IMG/VR virus record: IMGVR_UViG_3300048838_000929
Coordinates: 1 to 45,662 of that record
Direction: 5' to 3' (one strand)
From: a virus
DNA length: 45,662 nucleotides
Shown: in pieces, positions 36,845 through 44,996 of the stretch
How the letters are laid out: the number at the start of each line of letters is the position of its first letter
Numbering within the stretch: the stretch's first letter is position 1
Made by a program: the position numbers and the translations under genes
The notes under the pieces: model-generated
Told to the model about the DNA's origin: nothing
Database searches by the model: none
What the model saw: only the letters and a program-made list of their open reading frames with translations

Positions 36845-37453
36845 AATTTCTCCTTTGGGTGTGTTGTCCTGACCATCAGCATGATCAGTGTCGATTTCCA
36901 GGTATGAATCAAATCGCATTACCTCTTCATTCTGTCCATCGAGATGCAGACGAATGTCAGGACCTGCACGACCTTTTTTCACAACTGCAACATGGTTGTA
37001 CCGAATGTTGCGCTGGATTGCATCGTAGTGCTGACCGTTGAACACCCCAGGTTTCCACTCCAGGTCGCACATATAGCCACAGGAAACCTCGCGTTTTGAA
37101 TCGGCGTCGATTTCATCAATTGTGGCTTTGTCCATAATGGTTGCAAACGTCTTAAGAGTGTTGCGCTCACGGACTACAGTATCAGAGGTGAACCCCACTG
37201 TGTACTGCTTGGCGTTGGAAGCGTTCACCATTTCCTTGGGGTGGGTGTTTGTAACCGGCACGCCTTGAAGTGAATTCACGGAATCCTGATGGAAAACTTC
37301 ATCGACCGGCCGCAGCTCGCGCCACTCTTTGCCTTTCTGGTCTTTGTAGACGAAAATTCCCGCTCTCGTGGCTGAGAGGGGTAATTTCAGGAAACCATTG
37401 TCCAGCCGCTGAACCTGCCCGGTCTGGGCAAAATCAAGCCTTTCGACCAACAT
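36278..37453 (-). CDS. DUF2213 capsid protease-scaffold protein
   Basis: 391 aa. Residues about 1-180 form the DUF2213 domain: GVPVTNTHPKEMV, YTVGFTSDTV, TIDEIDADSKREVSCGYMCDLEW, RNIRYNHVAVVKKGRAG; it is considered a prohead protease. From about 200 the sequence becomes a coiled coil (QIEELKKSVEDAGKEKSQLQ; SEELTSTKAKLD), typical of scaffold, ending in a basic tail. An excellent internal start (ATG at 36844 with AAAGGAG five bases upstream) would produce the scaffold part alone, a nested C/Nu3-type arrangement. Confidence 0.85.
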   Translation of the reverse strand: MLVERLDFAQTGQVQRLDNGFLKLPLSATRAGIFVYKDQKGKEWRELRPVDEVFHQDSVNSLQGVPVTNTHPKEMVNASNAKQYTVGFTSDTVVRERNTLKTFATIMDKATIDEIDADSKREVSCGYMCDLEWKPGVFNGQHYDAIQRNIRYNHVAVVKKGRAGPDIRLHLDGQNEEVMRFDSYLEIDTDHADGQDNTPKGEIMKVLVIKGVEVKFDSDAAYNAVVAQMKADADQIEELKKSVEDAGKEKSQLQAKCDSVSEELTSTKAKLDDKAAFDARVNDRIKLITFASKKIDGDLTALSDDEIIVKLLQKRNPEFKADGKDTVYLRARLDHLMEEKEAGGAVEKMKQQAKDNARGDTQQPKTAAEVRAERMKRDSQAWTVNIGRTQK

Positions 37454-37510
37454 TGCTTTGTCACTCCCTGAGTTTGTATAGACACGTTAGCACAAACTTT
37501 TCCCCTGGTT

Positions 37511-38476
37511 CTACTCGTCTTCATCGAAATCCAGCAGATCGGTAATGATGGGCTCTGCATAGCACCGGCACTGATAATCGTTTCCCGGGTGGCCAATTTC
37601 AGGCGGTGGCTGCTCTCCGTCCTCGGGATTCCACGCGAAAATCTTTCCTTCCAGTTTCCGGTGGGAGTCCCTGACCCGCTCGTCGAGCGATGTTCGCCAT
37701 TTGTAGCGCCAGATTCCTACGTTTGTTTGGCGCATTTTGGAAATCTGGCCATTCAGCTTTCCAATCTGGTCGCGGGCTACAAGCCTTGCCCGGTAGGGCA
37801 CCGAAAAACCAGGCACCCAGTTTGTTTTCCTCTGGTCCCGGCCTACCCAGTGGTCCTGAAGGCCTTGGCGCAATTCCTGCCAGGAAAACCCATTTCTGAA
37901 TGCGTCCGTCACCATCTTTTCGATTATGGCTGCCTCTCCGTCTGCGAGGTTCACGCAGAGCGCCACGTTTTGCTTTACCCAGAGGTTGACGGCCGCACTC
38001 ATGGATTTGTCCATTTCAAGCAGATCCACACCGAGAACGTGTTTGACGACTTTCCGTGACTGCTGCTTATTCCAGGCGTCAACATTGGTCGCCACCTTCA
38101 GCATTTCGGCTTCCTTCTGCGTGATGCGGCCAGCAAACTTTACAAGGATTCCAGCCATGATCCGCGTGAGCGAAGAAAGAAAATCGTCCTGCCTCATTTT
38201 GATTCCGAATTCCTGGGAAAACTCCCTGGCCATAGGCTCAAGCTGCGGGAACAGGTCCTGCTCCATTATATCGCGCAGCTCATCAAACAGGGATACCAGG
38301 AGCTTTTCGTACTTTCTTTCAATCAGCCTGGGATAAATCTGGATCGGCAGGCGTTTTCTGAGCGTCTGCGGTTTTCTGATTTTTCGGGGTGTCCCAAAGA
38401 CGATTGCCATTTTTCCATCCAAAAATCTGAGAATTTGTGAAATGCTGGAGGAACGTGTAATTTTCTGCGAAGTCAA
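37511..38476 (-). CDS. Minor head protein (SPP1 gp7 / Mu F-like)
   Basis: 321 aa. The C-terminal part has ARLVARDQIGKLNGQISKMRQTNVG, IWRYKWRTSLDERVRDSHRKLEGKIFAWN and GHPGNDYQCRCYAEPI, the conserved F-like head morphogenesis pattern (ARDQ, W-x-T-x-x-D-x-R-x-x-H, PG-x-x-x-x-CRC). The N-terminal 200 residues are helical. Encoded after the portal as usual; it may be injected with the DNA. Confidence 0.88.
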   Translation of the reverse strand: MTSQKITRSSSISQILRFLDGKMAIVFGTPRKIRKPQTLRKRLPIQIYPRLIERKYEKLLVSLFDELRDIMEQDLFPQLEPMAREFSQEFGIKMRQDDFLSSLTRIMAGILVKFAGRITQKEAEMLKVATNVDAWNKQQSRKVVKHVLGVDLLEMDKSMSAAVNLWVKQNVALCVNLADGEAAIIEKMVTDAFRNGFSWQELRQGLQDHWVGRDQRKTNWVPGFSVPYRARLVARDQIGKLNGQISKMRQTNVGIWRYKWRTSLDERVRDSHRKLEGKIFAWNPEDGEQPPPEIGHPGNDYQCRCYAEPIITDLLDFDEDE

Positions 38477-38533
38477 GGAAGACGGTCAGGACCGGGGGAA
38501 GGGCGTTTGTTTCCTCCCGGTCTTTTTTTGTCT

Positions 38534-39976
38534 TCAGGCAGACCGTTCTGATTTTTTCGACGGTGCCTTTTCCGGCTGTGGTTCCTCTTCAGGTTCCGGT
38601 TTCTGATCTTCCTCGCGCTCGAAATAAAGTTTGGTGTCGTGGGAGTATTGGCCTGTGGAGAATCTGGAGACTGCGACTTCATCCGGGGAAACCACCTGCC
38701 GGTCGATGTAGATTCCATCAATTTCGGCCTGAAGTTTTCGCTGCTGCATGGTGTCTGTGAGGGAGTCCTGCCAGAGGGGGCAAAAGCTCAGGTCCCAGTC
38801 TTTCGGAACGTCGCCCTTTGTTGGCCCATTCTTGCTTTTGAGAACGAGAGAAACGAAAGCCTTGAGCGGTGCCTTGAGTTGCTGTTCCTGTTTCCGCGCA
38901 ACAAAATCGTAATAATCACGATGTTCAGATTTTCCGCGATCCCCCATTCCCCCGCCAGGAGCCTCCCCAAGGAGCACAGTATGAGGATATGAGCTGGCAG
39001 CCACCATCCGTTCCTCCATTTTACGGATGATTTCTTCAATTCCAGAAAGGTTGGTGGTTTTTCGTTCAAACTCTTCATCGTCTGCAATGATAGTGGCGTT
39101 GATGATGGAGCGGGATAATTCGACCATATCAATTCTATCGTAGAGTAGCTGTTTTCCATCCTTGGAGCTGATGAGGTCAGCAAGATTTTTGATCTTGAAA
39201 ACTGCCTGTGCGAAGTCCTGCATGAGTGATGCTACGGAATCGTGGGTAGTGGAGTAGTTGCGGATCGTTCCATAAATTTTGCTGAGGACGGAATCAGACC
39301 AATAATGGTTTTGGATGAATTCCCTGCGTGGGAGTGAAGCGCCATCGAATCGGAGCAGGCGCGATGCGTGAATCATTGTGAATTTATCGGTGGACCCCTG
39401 GCGCGTGTTTCTGGGATTGAATCTGTAGAGGACCGGCAGGCCATAGCCAGGTTTCGTCGGATCGTCCTGGATCAGTTCCGCCTGCAGTTCCCAGCGCGAG
39501 AGGACTGTCATGAAATGGAAATCGGTCACGCGCTCGAAATCCAGTTCCTCGGATGGATCTGAACCGCCGTCGTCCACTCCCAGGAGTATGGCACTTCCGC
39601 CATAAAGACGAGCCCAGGACAGGGCTTTGCCGAAATGTTCGCGCCACTGCAGGTTTTCGTCGAAGTGTTTCATGATTTCGAGGATTTTTTCGTCGCTCCA
39701 GCTTGGCGAGGAAAGTTTGAATCCTTCGCGCAGCATATCCTCTGGCAGGGTGTCCACGATTTTTGCGGCCATGGCGTCTGCAGAGTAAACGGCCTCGGCA
39801 TCCATTTCTGAGAGCAGATAGGCCTTTGGCACTGCCGCGACTTTTTTGTCCTTGTAGAGGATATTCAGGCCGGTAAACGTGTTCTCCCAGTTGTCTCTGC
39901 GGGAGGCTCTGACCATGGTCTTTGTCTGGCGCGGTGTTTGGCCATGTTTGTCTGTATACGTCTTGACGCGCGGCAT
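38534..39976 (-). CDS. Portal protein (DUF1073-like)
   Basis: 480 aa. WENTFTGLNILYKDK, AKIVDTLPEDMLREGF, ALSWARLYGGSAILLGVDDGG, and AASSYPHTVLLGEAPGGGM are features of the DUF1073 portal family. The last 30 residues are an acidic/basic Pro-rich tail (EREEDQKPEPEEEPQPEK). The dodecameric portal is the packaging and ejection channel. Some database labels link the DUF1073 domain to anti-CBASS Acb1, but no Acb1 nuclease motif is visible here. Confidence 0.88.
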   Translation of the reverse strand: MPRVKTYTDKHGQTPRQTKTMVRASRRDNWENTFTGLNILYKDKKVAAVPKAYLLSEMDAEAVYSADAMAAKIVDTLPEDMLREGFKLSSPSWSDEKILEIMKHFDENLQWREHFGKALSWARLYGGSAILLGVDDGGSDPSEELDFERVTDFHFMTVLSRWELQAELIQDDPTKPGYGLPVLYRFNPRNTRQGSTDKFTMIHASRLLRFDGASLPRREFIQNHYWSDSVLSKIYGTIRNYSTTHDSVASLMQDFAQAVFKIKNLADLISSKDGKQLLYDRIDMVELSRSIINATIIADDEEFERKTTNLSGIEEIIRKMEERMVAASSYPHTVLLGEAPGGGMGDRGKSEHRDYYDFVARKQEQQLKAPLKAFVSLVLKSKNGPTKGDVPKDWDLSFCPLWQDSLTDTMQQRKLQAEIDGIYIDRQVVSPDEVAVSRFSTGQYSHDTKLYFEREEDQKPEPEEEPQPEKAPSKKSERSA

Positions 39977-39978
39977 TT

Positions 39979-41451
39979 TTAGTCCTTCCTGAGTAGTTTC
40001 CTGAGATAATTATTCTCGGATCTTGAGAGTCTGTCCAGCGCCTGGCTGCAGGCATCAACCTGATCGTCATGGGAACCGCGGGGGAATGCTGTGAATTCGT
40101 CCACGAAATCCTCGACTGGAAAGGTGGCGAAATCCGGGTGGGGGATGTGGACATTGCCGGCCTCGATCTGAGGACTGATGGCCACCACACGCGCGATTTT
40201 GGAATCCCTGGGTTTTATCCCGAGGATTCCGCTCATTTTCTGGCTCAGGAGCTGGATCACAGCAATTCCGTTGGCGCCCTCTTCTATCAGTTTGGTGTGA
40301 GCGCGGGGGTATTTTGCGGCAGCTATCTTCATCATCTGAACTGTCTTGATCACGTCCATGTGCCCGCGGATCTGATCAATCAGATACTTGTTCACGCCTT
40401 TTCTGGCCCAGACCTGAATGACCACGTAATCGCTGGTATCCAGATCCTTGAAAGCCGCATCGAGTGAAATCAGCCATTCCTCAAATTCGTCATCCTCTGG
40501 CCTGAATTTGTAGTAGCGCCACCAGGATGAAACGACGAGGTTTCCACCATCAATTTTCGGCCTTTGCTGGTAGAGCGCATTCCAAATGATGGAGCCCACG
40601 TCTTTTTTGATGCGGAGCAGTTCCTGTTCGTTTGACTTGAACTGTGGCCAGAGCGCCTGATTCAGTTCGCGTGGATCGTCTGGATGCAGTTCCTCCATCT
40701 TATCGCTGATGGCTGGGAAATTTATCACTTCCCACTGTGTAGCCTCGGGATCGCGTTGGGCCTTGGTGAGCAGATATCCTGCAAGGTCGTCGTCGTGCCA
40801 GCGGGTGTGCATGATGATGATGGAACTGCGCCTGGAAACACGAGTCTGCGCAACCGCACCATACCAGTCCTTCACCTTTTGCCTGTAATTCGGATTCATG
40901 GCGTCTGCGAGGTCTTTGAATGGATCATCGACGATGAAAAGTGGATCCGCTGTTTTCCCTGTGGTGGCGCCACCGACACCAACTGTATAGAGGTATCCGC
41001 CTTTGGATGTTTCCACCAGCTCCGCGGTCTTTTTCAGCTTCAGCCCCTTGATAGGTCCGATGCGAGTTTCAGGGAAAATCTGTCTGTAAACGTCAGAGGC
41101 CATAATTCTCTGCGCATCCCTGTTGAATCCATGCGCGAGTGAGGCCGCATAGGAGGCGAGAATGATTTTTCCATTCGGCACATTTCCCAGCACCCATGGC
41201 GGCAGAAAGCGCGAAACGACTTCGCTTTTTCCATACTGTGGTGGGACTGTCAGGATTATGCGTGCGCCGGGTTCCTCGATAATTCTGGAGAACCGTTCGC
41301 ACATCAGGAAGTGGTGGAAATTGATTTCGTAGTCCGGCCTGACAGCCAGAATCATGTGCAGGAGTGATTCACGAGCCAGGAGGATATCGCGCCTCCTTTG
41401 TGCTCTGACCAGCTCCTTTTCGTCTTCCAGCTCGATCGGTTCTGCGCTCAC
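39979..41451 (-). CDS. terL: Terminase large subunit
   Basis: 490 aa. ATPase: ARIILTVPPQYGKSEVVSRF (Walker A-like PPQYGKS, about 82) and LFIVDDPFKDLADA (Walker B). C-terminal RNase H-like nuclease: LISLDAAFKDLDTSDYVVIQVW and RGSHDDQVDACSQAL supply the acidic residues. Motor and nuclease for packaging. Overlaps the small subunit gene by 4 bases. Confidence 0.95.
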   Translation of the reverse strand: MSAEPIELEDEKELVRAQRRRDILLARESLLHMILAVRPDYEINFHHFLMCERFSRIIEEPGARIILTVPPQYGKSEVVSRFLPPWVLGNVPNGKIILASYAASLAHGFNRDAQRIMASDVYRQIFPETRIGPIKGLKLKKTAELVETSKGGYLYTVGVGGATTGKTADPLFIVDDPFKDLADAMNPNYRQKVKDWYGAVAQTRVSRRSSIIIMHTRWHDDDLAGYLLTKAQRDPEATQWEVINFPAISDKMEELHPDDPRELNQALWPQFKSNEQELLRIKKDVGSIIWNALYQQRPKIDGGNLVVSSWWRYYKFRPEDDEFEEWLISLDAAFKDLDTSDYVVIQVWARKGVNKYLIDQIRGHMDVIKTVQMMKIAAAKYPRAHTKLIEEGANGIAVIQLLSQKMSGILGIKPRDSKIARVVAISPQIEAGNVHIPHPDFATFPVEDFVDEFTAFPRGSHDDQVDACSQALDRLSRSENNYLRKLLRKD

Positions 41452-41924
41452 TTTTTGGTTTTCCCTTTGGCTTTCTCCACCAGTGTTTGCTCGTAATCCG
41501 AAACGTCCCTGGTTTTGAGTTTCACGCCTGCGAAACGGCTCTGGCGCTTGTCAATTTCCGCCTGGAGCTGTTCGAGGGTCAGTTCGTCCAGCGGGTCCTT
41601 CTTGTCTTCGTGGACTGCCTCCACCTTATCCACCTGCCCGAGGTACTGTTTCCCTAACCAGATCAGCATTACGATGTTTCCGTCCATCGCTTTCTGAAAC
41701 TGCTTGCGGCGCAATGATATTTTCCCGTTGGCTCTCTTTTGCTCTGAAATCTGGGAAAATTTGAGTCCGTAATGTTCTTCGCACCTTGCCTGTATGGTTT
41801 TCACGTCCACATTGTAGAAGGAAGCTACTTCCTCCAAAGTACACTGGATTCCGAGTAAACTTTCAAACTGCTTGAAATCCTCTTCAGATACGGGTCCGCG
41901 AGGTTTAGGCCCACGTTTTGCCAT
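41448..41924 (-). CDS. terS: Terminase small subunit
   Basis: 158 aa. Basic N-terminus (AKRGPKPRGPVSEEDFKQFE), then an HTH-like DNA-binding segment (CTLEEVASFYNVDVKTIQARC) and the ISLRRKQFQKAMDGNIVMLIWLGKQYLGQ block typical of small terminases, followed by an acidic then basic helical tail. It is the first gene of the late operon, so the late promoter should lie in 41925-42038. Confidence 0.85.
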   Translation of the reverse strand: MAKRGPKPRGPVSEEDFKQFESLLGIQCTLEEVASFYNVDVKTIQARCEEHYGLKFSQISEQKRANGKISLRRKQFQKAMDGNIVMLIWLGKQYLGQVDKVEAVHEDKKDPLDELTLEQLQAEIDKRQSRFAGVKLKTRDVSDYEQTLVEKAKGKTKK

Positions 41925-41983
41925 TTTGGCTCTCCCAAAAAATGAGGCTCTTTCCGAAATCAGCGCATTCGATGTATGAATAT

Positions 41984-41996
41984 ATTACAGTGTAAT
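41984..41996. promoter_or_regulatory. Perfect palindrome in the divergent terminase/RHH intergenic
   Basis: ATTACA (41984-41989) G TGTAAT (41991-41996) sits in an AT-rich stretch between terS (minus) and the ribbon-helix-helix gene (plus). It is positioned to control both late transcription and the RHH gene. A small RHH dimer encoded immediately beside it is an obvious candidate binder. Confidence 0.55.
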
Positions 41997-42038
41997 TTAG
42001 TATATACAATCATGGCCAACAACAAAGTGACGTGAAAA

Positions 42039-42284
42039 ATGAAAAAAACCGCCAGCTCAGAGGCCGATGGCTCTCCAGGTATCGAACTGCGCACTCGTCA
42101 GTGTATAAACAAAGCGCGAAAGGCGAGCAAGCGCCAACAGGCCAAAAAACCCAATCGGGAGAACAAGATCATTCTTCGCGTCACGGAGGATGAGAAAAAG
42201 GCGATTGAGCAGCAGGCCGGGAAACATGCCAATGGCAACGTGTCTGAGTGGATTCGGATTGCGTCCATAATTTTTGAACCTTGA
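42039..42284 (+). CDS. Ribbon-helix-helix (MobC/Arc-like) protein
   Basis: 81 aa. The C-terminal half ENKIILRVTEDEKKAIEQQAGKHANGNVSEWIR is a ribbon-helix-helix domain (beta strand at about 43-48, G-N-V-S-E-W turn, second helix), related to the protein at 3328-3498. The N-terminal about 40 residues are basic and probably disordered. Its SD is weak. It stands beside a perfect palindrome (41984-41996), so it likely regulates itself and the late operon or acts in DNA partition or packaging. Confidence 0.8.
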   Translation: MKKTASSEADGSPGIELRTRQCINKARKASKRQQAKKPNRENKIILRVTEDEKKAIEQQAGKHANGNVSEWIRIASIIFEP

Positions 42285-42296
42285 AAGGTAGTGGAA

Positions 42297-42887
42297 ATGA
42301 GTGAAGCAGCTATGAGCGCGAAAGGCCTGGAGCATGTGGAGGACATGAAAATCGAGTGGGTTGACCTTGAGGTGGTGAAGGCTTACCACAAAAACCCACG
42401 CAAAAACGACCAGACTGTGGACGAGCTGGCGAAGTGGATTTCCAAGGTTGGCTGGCGTCAGCCGATCGTGGTGGACAAGGACAAGGTGATCGTGGTTGGT
42501 CACACCCGCTGGAAGGCCGCGAAAAAATTGGGCTGCAAGCGTGTTCCGATTCATGTGGCTGAAAACCTCACCAAGGCTCAGATCAAAGCATACCGCATTG
42601 CCGACAACCGGGTACATGAGCTGTCGGAGTGGGAAGGCGATTTACTGAAACAGGAATTGGACGAACTTGTTCAGATGGATTCCCTGTTTGACCTGAATTT
42701 CATGAATTTCAGCCTGCAGGAAATTGACGAAAAGGGAAAGGAGGAATCCTGGGATTTTTCTGAGGTTCAGGACCAGACTGTTATTACGATCACGGTTCCA
42801 TTGGCGAAACAGCCGGAAGTCATGTCCGCATTGAAAAAGGCTGGAATCAGTCAGGAAGAAATTTCGCTCACCAACATCAAGAAGTGA
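42297..42887 (+). CDS. ParB N-terminal domain protein
   Basis: 196 aa from the ATG at 42297 (AAAGG SD). Core motifs: NPRKNDQTVDELAKWI (33-48), RQPIVVDKDKVIVVGHTRWKAAKKLG (54-79) and AQIKAYRIADNRVHELSEW (94-112). This is the ParB/Srx fold as found in phage proteins, often fused to or beside DNA methyltransferases. The HTH and dimerisation domains of chromosomal ParB are missing. The C-terminus (KQPEVMSALKKAGISQEEI) is helical. It may bind nucleotides (CTPase-like) or act as a nuclease; here it precedes a methyltransferase-fold gene. Confidence 0.85.
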   Translation: MSEAAMSAKGLEHVEDMKIEWVDLEVVKAYHKNPRKNDQTVDELAKWISKVGWRQPIVVDKDKVIVVGHTRWKAAKKLGCKRVPIHVAENLTKAQIKAYRIADNRVHELSEWEGDLLKQELDELVQMDSLFDLNFMNFSLQEIDEKGKEESWDFSEVQDQTVITITVPLAKQPEVMSALKKAGISQEEISLTNIKK

Positions 42888-42895
42888 GGCGTGAA

Positions 42896-43771
42896 ATGAA
42901 AGAGAATATCAGGATAGACATAGTTCATCCTCCAGGCAGCAGTGGAATTGGGACTGATGATATTCCTGTGGCGCATGATCTGCCTGAAGTTGCGGAATTG
43001 CAGAAAGAGAAGAAATACAAGCTGAAGCTTCCGCGCGTTGTTCACAAGAAAATCCATATTTCCAAAGAGAACAGTTCTGCGGAGCAGAAGGTGAATCTGA
43101 GGAAACGCATACTTGCAGAATTGGGAGTGGAAAACCCTAGAATTCTTGATGCGTATTGCGCTCATGGTCAAATGTGGAAGACTGCATATGATTCGACTGA
43201 AAACTATGTGGGACTGGATCAGAAGCTTTTCTTTGATGAGCGGAAAACTGTGGTTTGCGACAACACGCGGTATCTCAGAATGGTTGACGTGGACCAGTTT
43301 GATGTATTTGATCTTGATGCGTTCGGCAATCCATTTGAGTGTTTGTATATAATCGTGAATCGTCTGAAATGGAGCAGAACAGATCGTGTGGCTGTATTCC
43401 TCACAGACGGTACTGCGTGGAATGCCAAGCGGAATGCGCAGCCGAAAGGGTTCATGCACTGGCTTGGTGCAGAACACCGCGATAAATCTCAGTATCGGAT
43501 GCGTGATCCATTCATCAAGACTGCGATCATCAAAGCTGCGGAAATCTGTGGTGCCGAGCTTGGGCAGGTGCAGGCGATCATGAAAACTGCTGGATGTGCG
43601 ATGCGGTATATTGGATACGTGATGCACAAAAGTCCAATATCTCAGATTTCAGCGGAAAAAAATGAGACGGAAAACGGTGGAATCAGTGTTTCCGAGGAAA
43701 CGTCTCAAAAACCGCTGATTTCTGCGAACGTGTCAGAAATCACGGATCCAAAAGAGCTGATTTACAAATAA
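42896..43771 (+). CDS. Trm1/TcmP-like methyltransferase-fold protein
   Basis: 291 aa from the ATG at 42896 (GAGG six bases upstream). Class I SAM-dependent methyltransferase layout: motif I-like ILDAYCAHGQMWKTAYD (83-99), an acidic strand end VGLDQK, then VVCDNTRYL, and a motif IV-like FDVFDLDAFGNPFECLY (135-151), similar to the D-x-DPFGSP of Trm1 tRNA guanine-26 methyltransferases and to the DPFG of 'three-Cys-motif partner' (TcmP) proteins. The usual catalytic Pro is replaced by Ala in DLDAFGNP. AVFLTDGTAWNAKRN follows. It reads towards the island and, across it, the DUF5131 gene. Substrate unknown. Confidence 0.65.
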   Translation: MKENIRIDIVHPPGSSGIGTDDIPVAHDLPEVAELQKEKKYKLKLPRVVHKKIHISKENSSAEQKVNLRKRILAELGVENPRILDAYCAHGQMWKTAYDSTENYVGLDQKLFFDERKTVVCDNTRYLRMVDVDQFDVFDLDAFGNPFECLYIIVNRLKWSRTDRVAVFLTDGTAWNAKRNAQPKGFMHWLGAEHRDKSQYRMRDPFIKTAIIKAAEICGAELGQVQAIMKTAGCAMRYIGYVMHKSPISQISAEKNETENGGISVSEETSQKPLISANVSEITDPKELIYK

Positions 43772-43948
43772 ATGCAGATTTTCTGCAAAATGGTTGTTTC
43801 ACGCCAGTTCCACGAACAGCGGAAATCACGAAAAACCGCTGATTTTGGACTTTTCTGCAGAGAAAACACACAAAATCACGGTATTTTTGGAATGATGCTT
43901 GCATAAAAATGTCAACCTGCAAAAACTCATCGCTGCATGGCATCCGGC

Positions 43949-44252
43949 TGTCGAATAGTTTGACAGTCGGGTGTCGCCTCGGTTTCCACCGTCAAGTTTT
44001 TAGACAGCGCATCGGGCACGGTATATGCCGCTATATGAGGCCATATATGGCGCCTATATTGGCTTATACGGCGGCCTAATCGGTCGGTTAATACCGATAT
44101 GGCCGATAGGGTTCGGCTCGATCGGCGGGCTGATTTGCGGCCTTAAAACCCGGGTGCCCGCCAACGTGATTTCATTTGGAATTTTCGGCACGAAATCTTT
44201 CACGCGGTAAGGCTGTCGATTAAATAGACGGTCGGTGTCCGGTCGCTTGACG
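43949..44252. promoter_or_regulatory. Cluster of TGTC-N9-GAC(A/G) sites at the right island border
   Basis: TGTC-N9-GACA at 43949-43965; CGTC-N9-GACA at 43990-44006; TGTC-N9-GACG at 44214-44230 and again at 44236-44252 (22 bp apart). Between them lies a TATATA-rich stretch (about 44017-44057). This mirrors the left border, where the same sites (1136-1171) flank TATATA tracts. The interval contains a 61-codon open frame (44025-44210) without an SD that I do not accept as a gene. Confidence 0.55.
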
Positions 44253-44408
44253 GTCGATGGGGTTCGCGCGTGCGCGTATCGTTGCCGGTCGTTCGTCGTT
44301 CGTTGGGGTTCGATTCGTATCGGCGGCGGTCGATGGGGTTCGGTCGGGGTTCGATCGGCGGTCGGCACAGTGGAAAAACCCGCCATTCCCTCGGCGGTTT
44401 TTCGATTC

Positions 44409-44543
44409 TTACTCGGCGGATTTTTTCCGCGTTTCCCATGCTTTCTTCGCGGCGGCCGATCGTTTCGCTTTCTTCGCCTCATCGTTCGCGCGGCGGGTTT
44501 CCCAAGCTTTTTTCGCGGCGGTAACATTTTTTTCGTTTTTCAT
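44409..44543 (-). CDS. Two-copy KAWETRR mini-protein
   Basis: 44 aa; start at the ATG at 44543, seven bases after CGGAG; another ATG at 44549 is too close to the SD. The protein reads as a short leader (KNEKNV) and two copies of AAKKAWETR(R/K) at about 9-18 and 31-40, very basic and probably all-helical. The start KNEKxV-AAKKAW is shared with the gene at 44997-45206. DNA encoding the first motif is part of a 22-bp exact repeat with that gene (44483-44504 and 45017-45038). Role unknown; nucleic acid binding is plausible. Confidence 0.65.
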   Translation of the reverse strand: MKNEKNVTAAKKAWETRRANDEAKKAKRSAAAKKAWETRKKSAE

Positions 44544-44996
44544 TTTCATTCTCCGTTTCGATTTCGTTTCCGGCGAACCGTTCGCCGTTCATATAAAGCT
44601 TATCGGTCGATCGGCGGAAAACTTTAGGCCGATACGAAAATTTTTTTCGGTAAGATTTTGAACCGGGGTTCGGGTATCGTCGGCCGGTCGGTGCCCGGTC
44701 GCGCGGCGGTCGTATCGTCGGCCGGTCGCACGGAGCACGGTTCGCCGATCGGGAAACGGCCGCGCGGTTCGATCGGCGGCCGGGGTTCGATCGGTCGGCC
44801 GGGTTCGGCGGTTCGATCGCACGGCGGCCGGTTTCCGGGCATCGCATCGGGGTTCGGCGCGGCGGTCGGTGCCCGGTCGCACGGTCGGCCGATCGGCGGC
44901 GGCCGGGTTCGGCATCGGTGCCCGGAGCACGGCGGCGGTTCGGCCTGAAACGAAACGGCCGGAAATTTTTCCCGGCCGCTCGATTAAATTCGACGA
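44544..44996. other. Island sequence without a supported gene
   Basis: Composed of TCGG, TTCGG, GCACGG and GCCCGG words. Long open frames appear on both strands, but they are Arg/Pro-rich products of the vocabulary, without SDs, and are rejected. No hairpin with a T-run was seen except the GC-rich inverted words common to the region. Confidence 0.55.

Noticed and set aside
38534-39976. Anti-CBASS Acb1 activity for the DUF1073-type protein
   Set aside because: Position directly after terminase and full portal-type features; no Acb1 nuclease motif seen. The database link is by domain name.
44025-44210. 61-codon plus-strand frame with many Gly/Ile/Tyr (possible membrane protein)
   Set aside because: No SD, and its apparent hydrophobicity comes from TATATGGC-type repeated words at the island border. 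Kept as a weak possibility only.
44290-44370. tRNA T-loop-like GGTTCGATT words
   Set aside because: The words repeat throughout the island, but no flanking stems pair and no acceptor or anticodon arm can be drawn.
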